From Methylopila capsulata (GTDB lineage: Bacteria; Pseudomonadota; Alphaproteobacteria; Rhizobiales; Methylopilaceae): a DNA stretch of 64,000 bases. Under the pieces are notes generated by a model that saw only the letters and a program-made list of their open reading frames with translations, had not been told where the DNA came from and did no database searches. Of the stretch, positions 54,004-62,317 are shown in pieces. The translations under genes were made by a program, and so were the position numbers. Location: assembly GCF_016907975.1 (NCBI RefSeq), contig NZ_JAFBCY010000002.1, positions 620,001 to 684,000 of the forward strand, written 5' to 3'. The stretch's first letter is position 1; each line of letters starts with the position of its first letter.

Positions 54004-54849
54004 ATGAGCCACCGCTTCGCCGGACGCGCCCGCACCGCGCTGTTGTCCGCAGCCGCCCTTCTCGCCCCCGTTTCCGCGGCGTCCGCCGCCGAGCCTCCGC
54101 TCCGCATCTGCGCGTCGAGCGTCGAGGCCCCCTATTCGATCGCCAAGGCCCAGGGCTTTGAAAACAAGATCGCCGTCGTCCTCGCCAAGACCATGGGCCG
54201 GGAGGCGCAGTTCGTGTGGTCGGACAAGCCGGCTATCTATCTCGTGCGCGATTTCCTCGACAAGAACGCCTGCGATCTCGTGTTCGGCGTCGACTCCGAG
54301 GACGAGCGCGTGCAGGCGACCAAGCCCTACTTCCGCACCGGCTACGTGTTCGTGACCCCCGCCGACAAGCCGGAGATCGGCTCGAGCTGGGAGGACGCGG
54401 CGAAGCCGGACTACAAGACCTTCGCGGTCCGGTTCTCCAGCCCCGGCGAGCTCATCGTGAAGCAGGCGGGCAAGTACGAGGAGAACCTCTCGTACAACCT
54501 CTCGCTGGTGAACTTCGAGGACAAGCGGAACCGCTACACCCAGGTCCCGGCCGACAAGCTGGTGAACGAGGTGGTGAACGGCGACGCCGACGTCGCCATC
54601 GCCTTCGCCTCCGACGTGGCGCGCTACGTCAAGGCGTCGTCGAAGCCGCTGCGCATGACCATGATCCGGGACGACTTCAAGCGCTCGGACGGGCTCAAGA
54701 TTCCCCTGCACTTCGACCAGGCGATCGGCGTCCGCAAGGACGATGCGGAGCTCCTCAAGGAGCTCAACGCCGCGATCGACAAGGCGAAGCCCGAGATCGA
54801 CGCCGTCCTGAACGACGAGGGCGTTCCCACGCTCCAGCCCAACGGCTGA
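54004..54849 (+). CDS. mxaJ: MxaJ, periplasmic solute-binding-like methanol oxidation protein
   Basis: This 281-residue exported protein has a signal peptide (cleavage near residue 29, ASAAEPP). The fold is that of extracellular solute-binding family 3 proteins: RICASSVEAPYSIAK, DLVFGVDSEDER, KPYFRTGYVFVTP, DADVAIAFASDVARYV. MxaJ is needed for active methanol dehydrogenase, probably as a chaperone, although its exact job is not settled. It is the second gene of the mxa operon; the start ATG 54004 follows GGGAGAG. Confidence 0.93.
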   Translation: MSHRFAGRARTALLSAAALLAPVSAASAAEPPLRICASSVEAPYSIAKAQGFENKIAVVLAKTMGREAQFVWSDKPAIYLVRDFLDKNACDLVFGVDSEDERVQATKPYFRTGYVFVTPADKPEIGSSWEDAAKPDYKTFAVRFSSPGELIVKQAGKYEENLSYNLSLVNFEDKRNRYTQVPADKLVNEVVNGDADVAIAFASDVARYVKASSKPLRMTMIRDDFKRSDGLKIPLHFDQAIGVRKDDAELLKELNAAIDKAKPEIDAVLNDEGVPTLQPNG

Positions 54850-54891
54850 GACGACGTCGATCGCCGACTTCAAAAGGTGAGTGAGTTTCTG

Positions 54892-55470
54892 ATGATCAAA
54901 CGCAACCTGCTGATGGCGGGGCTAGCCGCCGCCGCGCTGGGCTTCGGCGCGTTCGGCGCCCAGGCCGCCATCGAGCTGCACAACACCGTCACCGGCGAAC
55001 CGCTGAACCTCGACGACGCCGGCCCCGAAGGCCGCGACACCGAGGCGTTCAAGCAGTTCCTCGAGACCGGCAAGAACCCCTACAACAAGGAGCCGAACTG
55101 CCTCGCCAACGGCGAGCAGCTGTTCCTCAGCATGTGCTCGGGCTGCCATGGCCATGTCGCCGAAGGCAAGATCGGGCCCGGCCTCAACGACAACTACTGG
55201 ACCTATCCGGACAACAACACCGACAAGGGCCTGTTCGAGACCATCTTCGGCGGCGCGTCCGGCCAGATGGGGCCGATGTACGGCGCGGTGAACCCGGACC
55301 AGATGCTCCAGATCATGTCCTGGGTGCGCCATCTCTACAAGGATGGCGTCGAGGACGCGAATTGGCTCGACGACGCCGACAAGGCGAACTTCAAGCCCTA
55401 CGACGGCCATTCGCACGCGCCCAAGCCGGATCCGGCGAAGACGCCCGAGGCCTGCAAGCCCAGCGAATGA
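54892..55470 (+). CDS. mxaG: Cytochrome c-L, electron acceptor of methanol dehydrogenase
   Basis: This 192-residue periplasmic c-type cytochrome has a signal peptide (MIKRNLL start, cleavage near 25, GAQA). The heme site is CSGCH (Cys82, Cys85, His86). The long acidic and Trp/Tyr-rich segments ([20 protein letters not shown]) are typical of cytochrome c-L. It takes electrons from MxaFI and passes them to a class I cytochrome c. I chose the start at ATG 54892; GTG 54877 is possible. Confidence 0.94.
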   Translation: MIKRNLLMAGLAAAALGFGAFGAQAAIELHNTVTGEPLNLDDAGPEGRDTEAFKQFLETGKNPYNKEPNCLANGEQLFLSMCSGCHGHVAEGKIGPGLNDNYWTYPDNNTDKGLFETIFGGASGQMGPMYGAVNPDQMLQIMSWVRHLYKDGVEDANWLDDADKANFKPYDGHSHAPKPDPAKTPEACKPSE

Positions 55471-55579
55471 CAGAAATCTCCGCCGGCGGGCCGGCGCGGG
55501 ACGGGGCGCGTCCGCGGCCATAAGCGAGCCGCCCCTCGGTTGGAAAAACTGCCTGCAACACCTCAAGGAGGATCAGCTC

Positions 55580-55885
55580 ATGAAGATCGCCGCTCTCGGA
55601 CGGGTCGCCGTCGCCGCCGCCATCGCTTCCGCCGCGCTCGCCGCTCCGGCGCTCGCCTACGACGGAACCAACTGCAAGGAGCCCGGCGTGTGCTGGGAGC
55701 CGAAGCCCGGTTATCCGGCGAAGAACGAGATCAAGGGCTCGAAGTACGACCCGAAGCACGACCCGAAGGAAATCAGCAAGCAGTCGGCCTCGATCCAGGC
55801 GATGGAGGAGCGCAACAAGAAGCGCGCCGACAACTTCGCGAAGACCGGCAAGTTCGAGTACGACGTCTCCAAGATCGGCAACTGA
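55580..55885 (+). CDS. mxaI: Methanol dehydrogenase small (beta) subunit
   Basis: This 101-residue exported protein has a signal peptide ending near residue 24 (ALAYDG). The mature part is Lys-rich with NCKEPGVCWEPKPGYPAK (two Cys) and a long charged helix, the classic MxaI make-up. It wraps around MxaF in the alpha2-beta2 enzyme. AAGGAGG gives it a very strong ribosome site, consistent with 1:1 output with mxaF. Confidence 0.96.
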   Translation: MKIAALGRVAVAAAIASAALAAPALAYDGTNCKEPGVCWEPKPGYPAKNEIKGSKYDPKHDPKEISKQSASIQAMEERNKKRADNFAKTGKFEYDVSKIGN

Positions 55886-55920
55886 CCGGCCGGAACGTCT
55901 GATCGACGACAATCCCGTGT

Positions 55921-55940
55921 GGTTCGAGCGCGTTCGAACC
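55921..55940 (+). terminator. Hairpin in the mxaI-mxaR gap
   Basis: GGTTCGA, GCGCGT, TCGAACC forms a perfect 7-bp stem 36 bp after mxaI, in a 204-bp gap where other junctions of the downstream block overlap. No T-run follows. It may attenuate or process the transcript between the abundant MxaFJGI proteins and the assembly genes. Confidence 0.4.
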
Positions 55941-56089
55941 GCTCCCTCTCGTCGTCGGGACGGGTCTCTTCCGGCCGTCCCTTCGGGATGACGACAAACC
56001 TGACGGCCGCCGGCGGCGGGGCGAGGCCTTGGCTTCTTCCCGCGCGGCGGCCGCCTTTTCCCGGACGCGAACACCGAGGTCCGACCCGC

Positions 56090-57145
56090 ATGGCGCACTC
56101 ATCGATCGCCGGCATCCGCAACGACTCCGCCGGCGCCGCCTCGCTCGAGCGCTGGCGCGAACAGGCCCTCGCCTTCGAAGCCGAGGTCGGCCGCGCGGTC
56201 GTCGGCCAGCCGCACGTGGTGCGCCTGCTGACCATCGCCATCTTCGCCCGAGGCCACGTTCTGCTCGAGGGCGACGTCGGCGTTGGCAAGACCACCATCT
56301 TGCGCGCCGTCGCCCGCGCGCTCGGCGGCCCGTTCGAGCGCATCGAGGGCACGGTCGACCTGATGCCGACCGACATGCTCTACACCGCCTTCGTGGACGA
56401 CGCCGGCAAGCCGCGCGTGGAGCCCGGGCCGGTGCTGCACCATGGCGAGAACCTCGCCGTGTTCTTCTTCAACGAGATCAACCGCGCCCGCCCGCAGGTG
56501 CACTCGCTGCTGCTGCGGCTGATGGCCGAGCGCAGCGTGACCGCCTTCGGCAAGGAGTGGTCCTTCCCCCACCTGCAGGTCTTCGCCGACCGCAACCGCG
56601 TGGAGAAGGAAGAGACCTTCGAGCTGCCCGCCGCGGCGCGCGACCGCTTCCTGATGGAGATCGGCGTCGAGACGCCGACGGACGTTGAGACCCGGCGGGA
56701 GCTGGTGTTCGACCCGCGCTTCCACGACGTCGATCGGCTGATCGGCGGCCTGAAGGAGGGCGTGCTCGACCACCGCGGCCTCGGCGAGGCCGGACGCGCC
56801 ATCCAGGAGACCATCACCACCAGCCCGACGCTCGAGACTTACGTGCTGGCGCTGTGGGACGCGATCCGGGCGCCGTCCAGCGTCGGGATCGCCATCGACG
56901 GCGTCGACATGGCGCGGCTGATCCAGGGCGGCGGGTCCCCACGCGGCGTCGGCGCGCTGGTCCGAGCGGCCCGCGTCCGCGCCTGGCTCGAAGGCCGCGC
57001 GATGGTGCTGCCGGAGGACGTGCGCGCGGTGTTCAACCCGGTGATGGCGCACCGCATCTTCCTCGATCCGATCTACGAGGTGCGGCGCGACCGCATCGTG
57101 GCGTCGCTCTGCGCGCAGGTGTTCGAACGGACGCCGGCGCCGTGA
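56090..57145 (+). CDS. mxaR: MxaR, MoxR-family AAA+ ATPase
   Basis: This 351-residue cytoplasmic AAA+ protein has Walker A GDVGVGKTT (about residue 66), a Walker B region reading FFFNEINRARP (Asn where most MoxR proteins have Asp), the sensor-like DRNRVEKEETFELPAAARDRFLM and a C-terminal lid with GSPRG and IFLDPIYEVRRD. MoxR ATPases work with von Willebrand proteins (here MxaS, C, L) as chaperones that activate methanol dehydrogenase, probably by calcium insertion. I chose the start at ATG 56090 (GAGG site). Confidence 0.92.
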   Translation: MAHSSIAGIRNDSAGAASLERWREQALAFEAEVGRAVVGQPHVVRLLTIAIFARGHVLLEGDVGVGKTTILRAVARALGGPFERIEGTVDLMPTDMLYTAFVDDAGKPRVEPGPVLHHGENLAVFFFNEINRARPQVHSLLLRLMAERSVTAFGKEWSFPHLQVFADRNRVEKEETFELPAAARDRFLMEIGVETPTDVETRRELVFDPRFHDVDRLIGGLKEGVLDHRGLGEAGRAIQETITTSPTLETYVLALWDAIRAPSSVGIAIDGVDMARLIQGGGSPRGVGALVRAARVRAWLEGRAMVLPEDVRAVFNPVMAHRIFLDPIYEVRRDRIVASLCAQVFERTPAP

Positions 57146-58020
57146 GCCCCGCGCCGGCCCGCGACGGCCCCCCACGGTTCGATCTGCCGTACCGGCTGTT
57201 CGGCCGCGCGCGGGGCGTCGCGACGGGCGGCCACAAGGCGCTGGGCCAGGGTGCGAACGGCGCCTTCCTGCGCCACGCCTCTTTGCTGGAGCAGCCCGAC
57301 GCCCGGCGCATCGACATGCGCGCCTCGCTGCTCGACCCGTTCGGCGGGCTCAAGGTCCGCCGCTTCGAGCACCGCGCCCGCATCGACGTGTTCGTGGTCC
57401 TCGACCTCTCGGGCTCGATGTCCTTTCGCCGCGACGGCCAGGGCGAGGACCCCGTCGCCGACCTCTGCGCCGCGATCGCCCACGCCGCCATCCGCAGCCA
57501 CGACCGCTTCGGCCTGATCGCCGCAGGTCCCGAGCCCCTCGCGGAGCTCGGCGTTCGGGCCACCGCCCGGCGCGGCGTGCCGGACGAGCTCTGGCGCCGG
57601 CTGAGCGCGGAGCCCGGCGCGGGCCGCGGCTCCCGCGGCCTGCTGGCCGCGGTCGAGGAGTTGCCGCAGCGGCGCGCGCTGGTGTTCGTGGTGTCGGACT
57701 TCCTCATGCCGCAGGCCGAGATCGAGGACCTGCTCGGCGCGCTGTGGCGCCACGACGTCGCGCCCGTCGTGGTGCGCTCCAGCGCGGTCGAGGCCCCGCC
57801 GCCGCGGTTCGGCCTGCTGGAGACCCGCGACCTCGAGACCGGCCGCCGCCGCCTGCTGGTGATGCGCCCGTCACTTCGCGAGAAGTGGATCGCCCACGCC
57901 CGCGCCCGGCGCGCGGCCCTCGACGAGTCGTTCCGCCGCTTCGGCCGCCCCGCGTTCGACCTGGTGGACCGGTTCGACGCCGACGCCTTCGCTGACCATC
58001 TGCTGACAGGGGGCGCGTGA
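57142..58020 (+). CDS. mxaS: MxaS, DUF58/von Willebrand-like protein
   Basis: This 292-residue protein starts at GTG 57142, overlapping mxaR (GTGA). The DUF58 layout includes DMRASLLDPFGGLKVRRFEHR, then VVLDLSGSMSF (a DxSxS metal-site motif, about residue 95) and FVVSDFLMP. It is expected at the cytoplasmic face with MxaR. It takes part in maturation of methanol dehydrogenase. Confidence 0.92.
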   Translation: MSPAPARDGPPRFDLPYRLFGRARGVATGGHKALGQGANGAFLRHASLLEQPDARRIDMRASLLDPFGGLKVRRFEHRARIDVFVVLDLSGSMSFRRDGQGEDPVADLCAAIAHAAIRSHDRFGLIAAGPEPLAELGVRATARRGVPDELWRRLSAEPGAGRGSRGLLAAVEELPQRRALVFVVSDFLMPQAEIEDLLGALWRHDVAPVVVRSSAVEAPPPRFGLLETRDLETGRRRLLVMRPSLREKWIAHARARRAALDESFRRFGRPAFDLVDRFDADAFADHLLTGGA

Positions 58021-59057
58021 TGCCCCGGGGCGAGCGCTTCTCCGCCGTCATGCCGGCCCCTTGGCGCGCGGCCTCCGCAAAAAGGGCGCGACGTCTCCGC
58101 CTCCCTCCCCCTTGCGGGGAGGGTAAGGGTGGAAGTGGTTCAGGATCGAGAGACCTCGTCTTTGCGGGCATGGCGGCTGCCGCGCTGCTCCTGGCCGTGC
58201 CGGCGAGCGCGCAGGTGCGGGGCGCCGAGACCTTCGGGCCGCGGCCGTTCGGCGTGCTGCTCGGCGACGTGTTCACGCTGAAGACCTACGTCGACGTCGA
58301 CGCCGGGTTCCGGCTCGACCCGTCGTCGCTGCCGAAGGTCGGCCCGGTGTCCTACTCGCTCGACCTGCGCAGGATCGACGTCACGGACGGCCCCGCGCCG
58401 AACGGCGGCGTGCGCTACCAGATCACGGCCGAGTACCAGACCTTCTACTCCGCCCTGGAGACGAAGGAGGAGAAGGTCCCGCCCTTCACGCTCGCCTTCG
58501 CCGACGGCGCGGGGAAGCGCGCCGAGGTCCAGGCCGGGCGCTGGAGCTACCTGACGTCGCCGCTCCGGCCGATCGCGAGCGTCTCGGGCGAGCAGCAGTA
58601 CGGGCTCCGGCCCGACGCGGCGCCGCACTCCATCAGCCTGCGCCGCGCCGAGATCCTCACCGGGCTCGCCGGCGGCGCCACGCTGCTCGCGCTGGCGCTG
58701 CTGGCCTGGAGCCGGGCCTGGCCGCCGTTCCACCGCAGACCCGCGCGTCCCTTTGCGGCCGCCGCCCGCGCCGTGCGGAAGGCGGCCGGCGCCGGCGAAA
58801 CCGGCTGGCGGGCCGCTGCGCTCGCGCTCCACCGAGCCTTCGACGCGGCCGCCGGCAAGCGGCTGTTCGGCGACGATGTCGCGGCTTTTATCAAGACGCG
58901 GCCGGCCTTCGCGCGCCACGAGGCGGCGATCGCCGCCTTCTTCGACGCCTCGCGCCGCGCCTTCTTCGGCGAGGGGACGAACGCCGCCGCGGCGCTGCCG
59001 CCGGAGCAGCTGACGCGGCTCGCCCGCGACCTCGCCAGCGCCGAGCGCGCCACATGA
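58020..59057 (+). CDS. mxaA: MxaA with repeat-derived N-terminal extension
   Basis: This is a frame of 345 residues from ATG 58020 (TGATG junction with mxaS). After an odd Arg/Pro/Gly-rich stretch of about 45 residues, a hydrophobic signal core (AAAALLLAVPASA) leads into a periplasmic domain. A membrane segment near residue 225 and a helical tail follow. MxaA is needed for calcium insertion into methanol dehydrogenase. The N-terminal extension is encoded by a palindromic element at about 58101-58147. ATG 58170 is the alternative start but lacks a good ribosome site and a basic n-region. Confidence 0.88.
   Translation: MPRGERFSAVMPAPWRAASAKRARRLRLPPPCGEGKGGSGSGSRDLVFAGMAAAALLLAVPASAQVRGAETFGPRPFGVLLGDVFTLKTYVDVDAGFRLDPSSLPKVGPVSYSLDLRRIDVTDGPAPNGGVRYQITAEYQTFYSALETKEEKVPPFTLAFADGAGKRAEVQAGRWSYLTSPLRPIASVSGEQQYGLRPDAAPHSISLRRAEILTGLAGGATLLALALLAWSRAWPPFHRRPARPFAAAARAVRKAAGAGETGWRAAALALHRAFDAAAGKRLFGDDVAAFIKTRPAFARHEAAIAAFFDASRRAFFGEGTNAAAALPPEQLTRLARDLASAERAT
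58101..58147 (+). repeat. Palindromic element inside the mxaA N-terminal coding region
   Basis: CTCCCCCTTGCGGGGAGGG followed by TAAGGGTGGAAGTGGTTCAGGAT matches the core and flank of the copies at 5.6 and 60.1 kb. It keeps the mxaA frame open, encoding a Pro/Gly/Ser-rich segment before the signal peptide core. Confidence 0.75.
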
Positions 59058-60250
59058 CCGGGCTGGGCTTCGATCACCCCTGGGCCCTCCTGCTGCTGCC
59101 GCTCGCGCTGCTGCCGTTCCTGGTCTCGCCGCTGCGGCTGTCGGGCGTGCCCTCCGCCGAGGTCGCGCCGGAGGACACGCTGTCGCGCGCGGTCGGCGCC
59201 GGCATCGTCGCGCTCGGGGCGCTGGCGATCGTGCTTCTCGTCCTCGGCCTCTCGGGCCTGCATCGCCGAGACCATGTGGTGGAGCGCACCGGCGTCGGCG
59301 CCAACATCGTGCTGCTGATCGACCGCTCGTCGAGCATGGACTCGACCTTCGCCAACCGCCGCCCGGACGGGGCTGAGGAATCGAAGTCGGTCGCCGCGCG
59401 CCGCCTGCTGACCGACTTCGCCGCCCGCCGCCCCGCCGACCGGGTCGCCGTCGCCGCCTTCTCGACGGCGCCGATGCTGGTCATCCCGATGACCGACAAA
59501 CACGACGCGGTGCGCGCCGCGATCGGCGCCATCGACCGGCCGGGCCTCGCCCACACCGACGTCGGCCGCGGGCTTTCGCTCGCCTTCTCGATGTTCGACG
59601 AGACCTCGACCGAGACCTCGCGCGCGATCGTGCTGGTGTCCGACGGCGCGGCGGTGATCGACCGCCGGGTGCAGGACGCGCTGCGCGCCGCCGCCGCCCG
59701 CGATCCGGTTCGGCTCTACTGGCTGTTCCTGCGCACTGCGGGCGCGCGCGGCATCACCGACCGACCGCCCCCCGGCGACCCGGACAGCCCGCAGACCTAT
59801 CCCGAGCGCCATCTCGACATCTTCTTCAAGACGCTCGGCCTGCCCTACCGCTCGTTCGAGGCGCGCAGCGCCGGGGAGGTGTCCGACGCCATCCGCGAGA
59901 TCGACCAGCTCGAACAGCGCCCGACGCTCTACTCCGAGACCATCCCGCGGCAGGACCTGGACTGGCTGTGCTACTGGGCGGCCGCCGGCGCCCTGCTGCT
60001 GCTGCTCGCCGCCAAGCTCAGCGAGCGCCGGCTGGAGGACTGGGAGGGGGAGGCCCTTCTCCCCTCCCCCTTGCGGGGAGGGGTCGGGGGTGGGGGTGGC
60101 GCCGGAGAGGGCGCGACGCGCATCGTGGCGTCCCGTCGCCGCGCGCTCCATTCTGCGCCACCCCCCACCCTAGCCCTCCCCCGCAAGGGGGGAGGGAACG
60201 CGCCTGACGTCCACAGCCAACAGCCTGACTCCGGGAGGGCGGCGTCGTGA
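59054..60250 (+). CDS. mxaC: MxaC, von Willebrand-type membrane protein with repeat-derived C-terminus
   Basis: This 398-residue protein overlaps mxaA by ATGA. Two N-terminal membrane segments precede a von Willebrand A domain with the metal site LLIDRSSSMD (about residue 93). A last membrane segment (YWAAAGALLLLLAAKL, about 305-320) follows. The final 65 residues or so (Gly/Pro/Arg-rich) are encoded by an inverted pair of palindromic elements, so the ancestral end was probably just after LEDWEGE. It belongs to the MxaACKL maturation machinery. Confidence 0.9.
   Translation: MTGLGFDHPWALLLLPLALLPFLVSPLRLSGVPSAEVAPEDTLSRAVGAGIVALGALAIVLLVLGLSGLHRRDHVVERTGVGANIVLLIDRSSSMDSTFANRRPDGAEESKSVAARRLLTDFAARRPADRVAVAAFSTAPMLVIPMTDKHDAVRAAIGAIDRPGLAHTDVGRGLSLAFSMFDETSTETSRAIVLVSDGAAVIDRRVQDALRAAAARDPVRLYWLFLRTAGARGITDRPPPGDPDSPQTYPERHLDIFFKTLGLPYRSFEARSAGEVSDAIREIDQLEQRPTLYSETIPRQDLDWLCYWAAAGALLLLLAAKLSERRLEDWEGEALLPSPLRGGVGGGGGAGEGATRIVASRRRALHSAPPPTLALPRKGGGNAPDVHSQQPDSGRAAS
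60058..60197. repeat. Inverted pair of palindromic elements in the mxaC 3' coding end
   Basis: Copy one (about 60058-60105) reads CTCCCCCTTGCGGGGAGGGG then TCGGGGGTGGGGGTGGCGCC. Copy two (about 60150-60197) is the reverse complement with a matching flank. Together they form a long imperfect stem of about 45-bp arms around a 45-bp loop. Both are read through in the mxaC frame. Confidence 0.82.
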
Positions 60251-60807
60251 CGCTCGGAACGCTCAAGAGCGCGCTTCCCCCTGCGCTTCTGCTGGCGGCG
60301 CTGGTCGCGCTCGGGGTCGCTGGCTGGCGGCTTCATGAACTCCGGCAGGAGCGGGCGGTCATCCAGGCGCTGGCTGAGAATCACGACGTGCAGCCGGCGG
60401 ACGACGCCAGCGGCGCCGTGCTGTTCGCGCGCGCGCACTATCTGCTGATCCGCAACAGGATCGACGAGGCGCAGGGGTTTTCGGGCCGCATCGCCGAGCG
60501 CGGCGGGCCGGAGCTTGCGGCGCGGTTCCACTACGACGTCGGCAACGCCCGCGTCCGCCGGGCGCTCGCCGCCATGGACGCCAGCAAGATCGACCAGGCG
60601 ATCCCGGAGGTGCGGCTCGCCAAGGACGCCTACCGCGAAGCGCTGCACGCCGACCCGGAGCTGTGGGACGCCCGCTACAACCTCGATGTCGCCATGCGGC
60701 TGGTGCGCGATTTCCCCGAGCTGGAGAGCGGCGAGGAGGAAGAGGTCAAGGCCCAGCCGAAGAAGCTCTGGACCGACCTGCCCGGCCTGCCGCGGGGGCT
60801 CCCGTGA
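60247..60807 (+). CDS. mxaK: MxaK, membrane-anchored methanol oxidation accessory protein
   Basis: This 186-residue protein starts at GTG 60247 (GTGA overlap with mxaC). It has one N-terminal membrane anchor (LPPALLLAALVALGVAGW) and a periplasmic, TPR-like helical part (AVLFARAHYLLIRNRIDEAQ, AKDAYREALHADPELWDARYNLD). MxaK acts with MxaA and MxaL in making calcium-loaded enzyme. Confidence 0.9.
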   Translation: MTLGTLKSALPPALLLAALVALGVAGWRLHELRQERAVIQALAENHDVQPADDASGAVLFARAHYLLIRNRIDEAQGFSGRIAERGGPELAARFHYDVGNARVRRALAAMDASKIDQAIPEVRLAKDAYREALHADPELWDARYNLDVAMRLVRDFPELESGEEEEVKAQPKKLWTDLPGLPRGLP

Positions 60808-61784
60808 GGCGGCCGGACTGGCGCACGGTCGCGCTCGGCGCCGCGCTCGCGCTCGGCGTCGTCGCGGCGCTGCAGCCGGAGACGGAGGCGGAGCGGCCGA
60901 CTTACGACGTGGTCGCCTTCGTCGACATCACCGGCAGCATGAACGCGCGCGACTACCGCGACGCCAGCGGCCGGCCGCAGAGCCGGCTCGAGGCGGTGAA
61001 GACCCGGCTCTCGACCGCGGTCGGCCGATTGCCCTGCGGCTCCAAAATGGGCCTCGGCGTGTTCACCGAGCGGCGGGTGTTCCTGCTGTTCGAGCCCATG
61101 GACATCTGCCGGAACTACGGCGCCATCGCCGGCGCGATCGCGGGGCTCGACTGGCGCATGGGGTGGGAGGGCGACAGCCGGGTGGCCTCCGCCGTGTTCG
61201 CGGCGCTCGACATGCTGGCGCCCATGAACGCCGACATCGTGTTCCTGACCGACGGCCAGGAGGCGCCCCCGATGCGCACCGACATGCCGCTCGAATATTC
61301 CGGCGACAAGGACAAGGTGAAGGGCCTGCTCGTCGGCGTCGGCGGGACCGAGCTGGTGCCGATCCCGAAGCACGACGACTTCGGCCGCGAGACCGGGTTC
61401 TACGCCATGGAGGACGTGCCGCAGGCCTCGCGCCTCGGGCCGCCGCCCACCGGCGCCGAGAACCTCCCCGGCTACAACGCCCGCAACGCCCCCTTCGGCG
61501 AGATGCCGGCGGGTGAAGAGCACCTCACCTCCGTGCGCGAGAGCTACCTCGGCGATCTCGGCCGGATGACCGGGCTCGGCTACGCCCGGCTCGACCAGCC
61601 CGACGCGCTGGCCCAGGCGATCGCCGCCAACGCCCGGCCGCGGCCGGTCCCGGTCGCCGTCGATCTCTCGCCCCTTCCCGCCGCGGCGGCGCTTCTCGCG
61701 CTCGTCGCGCTCTACGGCGTCCCCCCGCTCGCCCGACTCGGGCGGCGGCGCGCGCCAACTCATGCCTCCAGGAGTTTCAACTGA
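60804..61784 (+). CDS. mxaL: MxaL, von Willebrand-type methanol oxidation protein
   Basis: This 326-residue protein starts at GTG 60804 (GTGA overlap). It has an N-terminal hydrophobic anchor and a von Willebrand-type core with VAFVDITGSMNARD (metal-site motif, about residue 40) and IVFLTDGQEAPP. A C-terminal membrane segment (LPAAAALLALVALYGV) ends it. It works with MxaA and MxaK in calcium insertion. It meets mxaD in a TGATG junction. Confidence 0.92.
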   Translation: MRRPDWRTVALGAALALGVVAALQPETEAERPTYDVVAFVDITGSMNARDYRDASGRPQSRLEAVKTRLSTAVGRLPCGSKMGLGVFTERRVFLLFEPMDICRNYGAIAGAIAGLDWRMGWEGDSRVASAVFAALDMLAPMNADIVFLTDGQEAPPMRTDMPLEYSGDKDKVKGLLVGVGGTELVPIPKHDDFGRETGFYAMEDVPQASRLGPPPTGAENLPGYNARNAPFGEMPAGEEHLTSVRESYLGDLGRMTGLGYARLDQPDALAQAIAANARPRPVPVAVDLSPLPAAAALLALVALYGVPPLARLGRRRAPTHASRSFN

Positions 61785-62317
61785 TGCTGTCACGCAGGAC
61801 CGCCGTCGCCGCCCTCGCCTTCGTTCTGGCGGCGCCCGCCTATGCGCATGGTCCGACCCCGCAGAAAGTCGACCAGAGCGTCATGGTGAAGGCCGACCCG
61901 GCGAAGGTGTGGGCGCTCGTCAAGGACTTCGGCGCGATCCAGTCCTGGCACCCGGGCGTCGAGAAGAGCTCGGCCACGGGCGCCGCCGCCGGGGCCGAGC
62001 GCACGCTCGCCCTTAAGGGCAAGCCCGGCGAGATCGTCGAAGGCCTCGACGAGGTCGACGAGGCCAAGAAGAGCATTTCCTACCGCCTGTCCGGCGAGGC
62101 GGGCGAGACCCTGCCCGTGAGCTCCTACTCCGCCGCGATGATCGTGACGGCGAAGGACGGCGGCGCCGAGGTGAAGTGGGAGGGCCGGTTCTACCGCGCC
62201 GACACCTCGAACGAGCCGCCGGAGGGCAAGGACGACCAGTCCGCGGTCGACGCCATGACCGCCTTCTTCAAGACCGGCCTCGAGGGCCTGAAGGCCAAGG
62301 CCGAGGCCGGCGGATGA
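61784..62317 (+). CDS. mxaD: MxaD, SRPBCC-family periplasmic methanol oxidation protein
   Basis: This 177-residue exported protein has a signal peptide (cleavage near 21, AYAHG). The body is a START/SRPBCC fold: VMVKADPAKVWALVKDFGAIQSWHPGVEKS and YSAAMIVTAKDGGAEVKWEGRF. In Methylobacterium MxaD helps the enzyme interact with cytochrome c-L. It overlaps the next gene by ATGA. Confidence 0.92.
   Translation: MLSRRTAVAALAFVLAAPAYAHGPTPQKVDQSVMVKADPAKVWALVKDFGAIQSWHPGVEKSSATGAAAGAERTLALKGKPGEIVEGLDEVDEAKKSISYRLSGEAGETLPVSSYSAAMIVTAKDGGAEVKWEGRFYRADTSNEPPEGKDDQSAVDAMTAFFKTGLEGLKAKAEAGG

Noticed and set aside
55915-55945. tRNA T-arm look-alike (GGTTCGA...TCGAACC)
   Set aside because: There is no acceptor, D or anticodon arm around it; it is an isolated hairpin.
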